9,617 nt of DNA, taken from the NCBI GenBank assembly GCA_021785795.1, contig JAJYEK010000137.1, positions 1 through 9,617 of the forward strand, written 5' to 3'. Numbering within the stretch: position 1 is the stretch's first letter; the number at the start of each line of letters is the position of its first letter. The notes below the pieces were generated by a model. The model ran no database searches, was not told where the DNA came from, and worked only from the letters and a program-made list of their open reading frames with translations. The stretch comes from Pseudomonadota bacterium. Its GTDB lineage: Bacteria > Pseudomonadota > Gammaproteobacteria > Acidiferrobacterales > UBA6901. The translations under genes were made by a program, and so were the position numbers. Of this stretch, positions 6,257-9,617 are shown one piece after another.

Positions 6257-6583
6257 ATGGCTATTGAAATCAACGGCTTACCATCGTCCCAGGTCAAAAA
6301 CACGGCCGAGGGTTCGCAGACCCGATCCGGGCAACAGGAATCAGGCGTATTGCCCCAGGGGCCGGGCCGCACACCGGCCGGTACCGACACCGTAAGCCTC
6401 ACCGGCACGGCAGCACACCTGAAGACCCTGGAACAGGCGATGGCATCATTGCCGGTTGTGGACAGTCAGCGCGTGGAGCAACTGCGCCAGTCTGTCTCCA
6501 ACGGCTCATATCGCGTTGACGCGCAGCGGGTTGCCAATAAATTCATATCCTTTGAGAAGCAAATGCCTAAGGCCAAGCCCTGA
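6257..6583 (+). CDS. flgM: Negative regulator of flagellin synthesis, anti-sigma-28 factor FlgM
   Basis: FlgM binds sigma-28 (FliA) and blocks late flagellar promoters until it is exported through the finished hook-basal body. The 108-residue product begins MAIEINGLPSS, has a Gly/Gln/Pro-rich, probably disordered N-terminal half, the conserved TDTVSLTG at 43-50 and the C-terminal sigma-binding region (about 57-100), including RVEQLRQSVSNGSYRVDAQR at 72-91 and ANKFISFE at 93-100. Length is normal. Start: ATG at 6257 with AGGAG about 10 bases upstream. Its own sigma-28 promoter lies immediately upstream, and flgN follows after 5 bases. Confidence 0.95.
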   Translation: MAIEINGLPSSQVKNTAEGSQTRSGQQESGVLPQGPGRTPAGTDTVSLTGTAAHLKTLEQAMASLPVVDSQRVEQLRQSVSNGSYRVDAQRVANKFISFEKQMPKAKP

Positions 6584-6588
6584 ATTTC

Positions 6589-7065
6589 ATGATGCAAGCT
6601 GCCCTGTCCGACCTGTTTGAGGCCGCGGTCCGCGATACGGCGGAGCTGCTCGCTACGCTGCAGGAGGAATTTAACGCACTCTCCAAGGCCGATGCGGCCA
6701 TGATCGAGCATGTTGTCTCGCGCAAGCGCGAGCTGATCGCAAGCCTCGAAAAGGAGTCGGCGCGGCGCGCGGCAATGCTGCGCGCGGCGGGCTGCGGCGA
6801 AGACGCTACCGGAATGCAGGAATGGTTGCGCCGCTCCGACAACTCCGCTGACCGCCAACTTGAGCGGCTTTGGCAGGAATTCACAGCCCTGTTGCGCAGA
6901 TGCCAGCAGCAGAATCAGATCAATGGCCGCGTCATCGACCTCGGCCGGCGCCGCGTTCACGATGCCCTATGCATTCTTCGCGGCACGGAACCGGATCCGG
7001 GTATCTATGATCTGCGCGGGTCAACCCAGGCTGCCGTTGCGTCGCGCCCCCTTACCACTGCATGA
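6589..7065 (+). CDS. flgN: Flagellar export chaperone FlgN
   Basis: FlgN binds the hook-filament junction proteins FlgK and FlgL in the cytoplasm and delivers them to the flagellar export gate. The 158-residue product is almost wholly alpha-helical: helix about 4-66 with LEKESARR at 53-60, a short break (GCGEDATG 68-75), then the long C-terminal helix with LWQEFTALLRRCQQQNQING at 94-113. NGRVIDLGRRRVHDALCILRG (112-132) followed by YD is typical of the family. Sequence conservation in FlgN is low, so position 5 bases after flgM is part of the evidence. Two ATG codons are adjacent (6589, 6592) and no strong ribosome-binding site is visible, suggesting translational coupling to flgM. Confidence 0.92.
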   Translation: MMQAALSDLFEAAVRDTAELLATLQEEFNALSKADAAMIEHVVSRKRELIASLEKESARRAAMLRAAGCGEDATGMQEWLRRSDNSADRQLERLWQEFTALLRRCQQQNQINGRVIDLGRRRVHDALCILRGTEPDPGIYDLRGSTQAAVASRPLTTA

Positions 7066-7071
7066 ATGCAG
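7058..7071. other. Short inverted repeat at the flgN stop codon
   Basis: CTGCAT and ATGCAG are separated by two bases (GA), giving a perfect 6-base dyad that spans the flgN TGA stop. The loop is too short for a stable RNA hairpin and no T-run follows, so a terminator is unlikely. It might be a protein-binding dyad before ycgR or chance. Confidence 0.25.
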
Positions 7072-7165
7072 GGCAACGTTAAGAACGGCATGGCCTCATG
7101 CGGTGCGTCTCGCAGGCTTCACTTCTGGCCGGCGGGTGCGCGCTGATCATCTATCTGGGAGTTCC

Positions 7166-7912
7166 GTGAGCGACGAACAGCCAGACACACTCCACGAATA
7201 CTCGCCCGAGATCGAGCGGATCTCCTTTGCACCCCAGATCGCAAGCCTTCTGCGCCGCCTCCAGGAATCCCGTTCTCTCCTGAGCGTCACCGTTTCAGGA
7301 TCAGACGAGCTGTACAACAGCGCGGTTGTGGAGGTCGACTCCGGACTCGACTACGTGCTTCTCGACGAGCTGACGCCTTCCGACGGTCATGAGCGCCTGC
7401 TGCGCAGCCGTTCGCTGCACGCGCATGCGCGCCTGCGCGGCATCGACATCAGCTTTGCCGGAACCCTCCAGGAAGCGGGTGTACGGGACGGAATCGCTTT
7501 CTACAGGCTGCCGCTGCCGTCCCTGGTCAACTATCGGCAACGGCGGGCCAATTTTCGGGCACATGTGGGGATGGGCATCCCGGTACCGGTGGCGCTGGGT
7601 GGTCAGCATGCCGCGGAACTCGACGGAACCTTGTGCGACATCTCAACCGGCGGCATCGGTGCCGTGCTCCGATCCGGCCGCACAACCGATCTGCACGAGG
7701 GCGTGGTTTTCGATCACTGCAGCATCAGATTGCCAATAGGACGCGAAATCAGTTGCGCGCTGGAAATCCGATACGTCAGCCACGACGAACGCCGCCATGC
7801 GCTGCGGATCGGAGGCCGCTATGTCGATCTCGATCGCAGCCAGGAGAAAATCGTCGAGCATTTCGTGGCAGCCTTGGAGCGCGAGTTGCTGCGCAAGAAA
7901 CCCAAAGGCTGA
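7166..7912 (+). CDS. ycgR: Flagellar brake protein YcgR (PilZ domain, c-di-GMP binding)
   Basis: YcgR-type proteins bind c-di-GMP through a PilZ domain and then contact the flagellar motor to slow or bias rotation. The 248-residue product has an N-terminal YcgR domain (about 15-120) and a PilZ domain from about 124. The linker Arg motif RANFR (127-131, RxxxR) and DISTGG (158-163, DxSxxG) are both intact, so c-di-GMP binding is expected. The open frame extends upstream, but the start chosen is GTG at 7166 with GGGAG five bases before it; the upstream extension overlaps flgN out of frame and is not protein-like. It lies 100 bases after flgN, probably in the flgM transcript. The downstream gene is convergent, 11 bases beyond its stop. 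Confidence 0.93.
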   Translation: MSDEQPDTLHEYSPEIERISFAPQIASLLRRLQESRSLLSVTVSGSDELYNSAVVEVDSGLDYVLLDELTPSDGHERLLRSRSLHAHARLRGIDISFAGTLQEAGVRDGIAFYRLPLPSLVNYRQRRANFRAHVGMGIPVPVALGGQHAAELDGTLCDISTGGIGAVLRSGRTTDLHEGVVFDHCSIRLPIGREISCALEIRYVSHDERRHALRIGGRYVDLDRSQEKIVEHFVAALERELLRKKPKG

Positions 7913-7923
7913 GTTTGGGACAT

Positions 7924-8796
7924 TCAGCTGGCGCTCACCGGCCGGCCACGCATACCGCTGACAAGACAGACCGGCATTGATTCGGTGTTGTGCGCAAACC
8001 CCAACCGTCCATGGCTGTCCGCGACGATCACCCCGCCCCGACCTCCGGGGACACGCTGCAGTAGCGCAACGGCCCGCCGTGCAGCGGACCGGGAGCCGGT
8101 GCGGCCATGAAGCATATCCACTGCCGCCTTGGCCATGACGACGCGAATGATCGCCTCGCCCGCACCGGTACAGGAGGCGGCGCCGGCGGAATCAGCATAG
8201 GTTCCGCAACCGATCAGCGGCGTGTCGCCTACCCGTCCCGGCATTTTGCCGAATGTCCCTCCCGTTGACGTCGCCGCTGCGACCCGCCCGTGGAAATCCA
8301 CGGCCACTGCACCCACTGTACCCACGGCTGCGCGCCAGCGATGCAGTTGCTGCGCCACAATCAGTGACGCCTCGCTGCAGCGCGGCACACCCAGCAGTTT
8401 GGCGTAGCGCGCTGCGCCTTCCCCGACCATCAGCAGATGCCGCCCGTCCTCGAGGATACGGCGGGCCAGCGTCACGGGATTGCGTATACGCCTTACCGCG
8501 GCCACCGCACCGGCACGCATGCGGGCTCCATCCATGATCGCCGCATCCATCTCCACCCGGCCGTCGGCATTGAGCACCGAACCAGTCCCGGCATTAAACA
8601 GGGGATCATCCTCAAGCACGACCACCGCCGCCTCCACTGCATCCACCGCCGCGCCACCACGCTTCAGAATGTCCCATGCAGCCATCGCTGCTGCCTGGCA
8701 GCCCGCCATGGCGCGCTCACCGCGCTTTCGGCGCCAGCCCGCGCCGCCATGCACCTGGATCGCCGGAAGCCGGGCCCGAAAGCCTGGGAAAGTCAT
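7924..8796 (-). CDS. Isoaspartyl peptidase / plant-type L-asparaginase (Ntn hydrolase)
   Basis: Enzymes of this family cleave isoaspartyl dipeptides and often L-asparagine after autocleavage into two subunits. Signatures present: IQVHGGAG at 13-20, the DPLFNAGTGSVLNADGRVEMD stretch around 64-84, the autocleavage site with nucleophile T160 in VGTVGAVAVD, STGGTFGKMPGRVGDTPLIG (177-196), and GCGTYAD and CTGAGEAI. The beta subunit would begin at T160. With this start the protein is 290 residues, slightly shorter than the E. coli homologue (about 320). The start is uncertain: ATG codons at 8796, 8808 and 8835 and a TTG at 8856 (the last with GAGGAG ten bases upstream) are all open; 8796 is chosen because it leaves the shortest leader before HGGAG. 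No signal peptide is visible. It converges on ycgR and has no obvious link to motility. Confidence 0.9.
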   Translation of the reverse strand: MTFPGFRARLPAIQVHGGAGWRRKRGERAMAGCQAAAMAAWDILKRGGAAVDAVEAAVVVLEDDPLFNAGTGSVLNADGRVEMDAAIMDGARMRAGAVAAVRRIRNPVTLARRILEDGRHLLMVGEGAARYAKLLGVPRCSEASLIVAQQLHRWRAAVGTVGAVAVDFHGRVAAATSTGGTFGKMPGRVGDTPLIGCGTYADSAGAASCTGAGEAIIRVVMAKAAVDMLHGRTGSRSAARRAVALLQRVPGGRGGVIVADSHGRLGFAHNTESMPVCLVSGMRGRPVSAS

Positions 8797-9097
8797 GCCG
8801 CGCACCATGAATCCGCGATCAGTCCGCCCGCGCATACCTACACCACCCCACGACAATGCCTACGGGCTCCTCGGTAGGGTTCGCAGTAGCTGGCGCCCAT
8901 GAAGTATCGATGCCCATGCCCAGAGCATAGCGCGCCACTTCCGCCATACAAAGCTGCCAAAGCTTGCACTGGTGTGTGGCACAAATTGTGCTTTAATTTG
9001 AAACAGGGCTGCATATTCGCGCAGGCCCATAGCTGATCGTCCATATCGGGCGGCGCCAGTCGGATTCACAACGAGCATCCGCACCGGAGGATGTGCC
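8797..9097. other. Intergenic region between the asparaginase gene and the small plus-strand gene
   Basis: This stretch separates divergently transcribed genes. The part nearest the asparaginase is still open in its frame and may be its true N-terminus. Nearer the small gene are the sigma-54-like palindrome at 8977-8993 and an AT-richer stretch (about 8977-9005) that stands out from the GC-rich surroundings. Short open frames here on both strands lack convincing ribosome-binding sites. No RNA gene is recognisable. Confidence 0.5.
8977..8993 (+). promoter_or_regulatory. Candidate sigma-54 promoter overlapping a perfect palindrome
   Basis: The plus strand reads TGGCACA, AATT, GTGCT: GG and GC are ten bases apart and only two positions differ from TGGCACG-N4-TTGCW. 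The same bases form the dyad GCACAA-A-TTGTGC (8979-8991), six paired bases around one. The site may be a promoter, a repressor or activator operator, or both. The predicted start near 9004 leaves about 94 bases of leader before the small gene at 9098. Confidence 0.5.
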
Positions 9098-9325
9098 ATG
9101 AAAATGTTGCCGCTACAAATGGTCATTATTGACTTGGAGAACGGTCAACGGGGCGTGTTCATCGGCCGGCCTTTGGTCATCGCTGAATCGGACGATGATG
9201 ACTGCCATGTGGAGAACGTGTGGTTCACCAACATCCAGGAGATCCCGGATACGGCCACCCTGGAGCAGCTTGCCAAGATGACGCTGGAAGAAGTTCAGCC
9301 GGCGACAGGCAGGATTCTTCAGTAA
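9098..9325 (+). CDS. Small conserved-looking hypothetical protein, 75 residues
   Basis: I do not recognise this protein. It begins MKMLPLQMVIIDLENGQRGV, has a predicted beta-strand-rich first half (hydrophobic VIIDLE, GVFIGRPLVIAE), an acidic patch SDDDDCHVE at 31-39, then VWFTNIQEIP at 41-50 and an amphipathic helix TLEQLAKMTLEEV at about 54-66. There is no signal peptide, membrane segment or cysteine pair, so it is probably a small cytoplasmic protein. Evidence that it is real: ATG at 9098 with GGAGG eight bases upstream, balanced protein-like composition and a plausible promoter upstream. It is transcribed away from the asparaginase gene and has no visible downstream partner inside the window. 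Confidence 0.75.
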   Translation: MKMLPLQMVIIDLENGQRGVFIGRPLVIAESDDDDCHVENVWFTNIQEIPDTATLEQLAKMTLEEVQPATGRILQ

Positions 9326-9375
9326 CCACCGGACTCACGGTCCAAGAGGCGCTGCTGCCGACCGAGTACAGGCCG

Positions 9376-9389
9376 CGTCCCCGGGGACG
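9376..9389. repeat. Perfect 14-base palindrome
   Basis: CGTCCCCGGGGACG is its own reverse complement, 51 bases after the stop of the small gene. There is no loop and no T-run, so an intrinsic terminator is unlikely; it could be a protein-binding dyad or chance in GC-rich DNA. Confidence 0.5.
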
Positions 9390-9508
9390 GCAGAGTCAGC
9401 GTGCCGCCGGCAAAGTTCCCCAAAGAGCGGCGCCCGTCGCGATGCCGATACAAGCGCGGCGGGTGCCGCACCTTTTTTGCCGAGAGCCCCGATGACCACT
9501 CCGGTGTC

Positions 9509-9526
9509 TGCAATGCAGTGCAATGC
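9509..9526. repeat. Short direct repeat, TGCAATGC twice
   Basis: TGCAATGC occurs at 9509-9516 and 9519-9526, two bases apart, giving a ten-base period (one helical turn). Such spacing can reflect paired protein-binding sites, but two copies alone are weak evidence. Confidence 0.5.
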
Positions 9527-9564
9527 CCAAACCGCAGTCGAATACCAGGCCGGGCGTTCCCGAA

Positions 9565-9582
9565 ACCCGGATTACCCGGATT
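9565..9582. repeat. Tandem 9-base duplication, ACCCGGATT twice
   Basis: ACCCGGATT at 9565-9573 is repeated immediately at 9574-9582. It may be a slippage product or part of a palindromic intergenic repeat, since the nearby CCGGGCGTTCCCGAAACCCGG also has dyad character. No function can be assigned. Confidence 0.55.
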
Positions 9583-9617
9583 GTCTTTACGGCGGCCCCC
9601 CAGGCTGCCGCAGAATC

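Larger units (their letters stand above)
9326..9617. other. Region without a supportable gene at the right edge
   Basis: No open frame here has both a ribosome-binding site and protein-like composition. Minus-strand frames of 62-64 codons around 9319-9523 are low-complexity and unlike known families. The region contains a 14-base palindrome, two short direct repeats and, near the end, a GGCGGCC/GGCTGCC hairpin-capable pair without a T-run. It may be a 3' region plus the upstream control region of a gene beyond the window. Confidence 0.4.

Noticed and set aside
7120..7150. TGGCCGG-like sequence before ycgR considered as a sigma-54 promoter
   Set aside because: The GG and GC elements are not ten bases apart in the right register.
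7905..7945. GCTGA/TCAGC inverted repeat between ycgR and the asparaginase gene considered as a bidirectional terminator
   Set aside because: The stem is only five bases with a long loop and there is no T-run on either side.
8838..9126. Minus-strand frames of 68-88 codons upstream of the asparaginase gene
   Set aside because: They overlap the start and promoter of the better-supported small plus-strand gene, lack family signatures and have no convincing ribosome-binding site.
9319..9523. Minus-strand frames near the right edge
   Set aside because: Low-complexity Ala/Arg-rich translations without a recognisable domain; one overlaps the end of the small gene. Evidence is too weak to call them genes.
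1..9617. Search for CRISPR arrays, insertion sequences, tRNA genes, toxin-antitoxin or phage-defence genes
   Set aside because: No regularly spaced repeats, transposase motifs, tRNA cloverleaf features or defence-gene signatures were seen; the coding space is filled by flagellar and chemotaxis genes plus one hydrolase and one small unknown protein.

Overview
This window is a flagellar and chemotaxis locus from a motile Gram-negative bacterium, most likely a gammaproteobacterium. The base composition is moderately GC-rich (roughly 60% by eye). The order flgN/flgM/flgA on one arm and cheV-cheR-flgB-flgC-flgD-flgE on the other, diverging from a shared control region, is the arrangement known from Vibrio and, in part, Pseudomonas. 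The promoters also fit the sigma-54 (RpoN)/sigma-28 (FliA) flagellar hierarchy of those groups. The species cannot be named from the sequence.

Left arm (positions 1-3940, minus strand). Reading away from the centre, it holds cheV (CheW-receiver adaptor), cheR (receptor methyltransferase), then flgB and flgC (proximal rod), flgD (hook cap) and the first 59 codons of flgE (hook). A near-exact sigma-28 promoter lies upstream of cheV, and a sigma-54 promoter matching the full consensus lies just upstream of flgB. The chemotaxis pair and the rod/hook genes are therefore probably separate timing classes, although they are collinear.

Centre and right arm (positions 3941-7912, plus strand). A 168-base divergent region leads into a soluble chemoreceptor without membrane segments. 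Its C-terminal domain looks like a CZB zinc-binding domain that has lost most of its zinc ligands. It is followed at 6 bases by flgA (P-ring assembly chaperone), then flgM (anti-sigma-28 factor, with its own near-exact sigma-28 promoter), flgN (FlgK/FlgL export chaperone) and a YcgR-type PilZ protein (c-di-GMP-responsive flagellar brake). The arm thus joins signal input, P-ring assembly, late-gene timing, filament-junction export and motor braking.

Far right (positions 7913-9617). A convergent minus-strand gene encodes an isoaspartyl peptidase/plant-type L-asparaginase (Ntn hydrolase) with no obvious flagellar role. A plus-strand 75-residue hypothetical protein follows, preceded by a striking palindrome that doubles as a sigma-54-like promoter. 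The last 292 bases hold no gene I can support, only short repeats and a palindrome.

The most unusual items are the soluble receptor with a zinc-ligand-depleted CZB domain between cheV and flgA, and the small unknown gene behind the sigma-54-like palindrome. I see no mobile element, CRISPR array, tRNA or rRNA.
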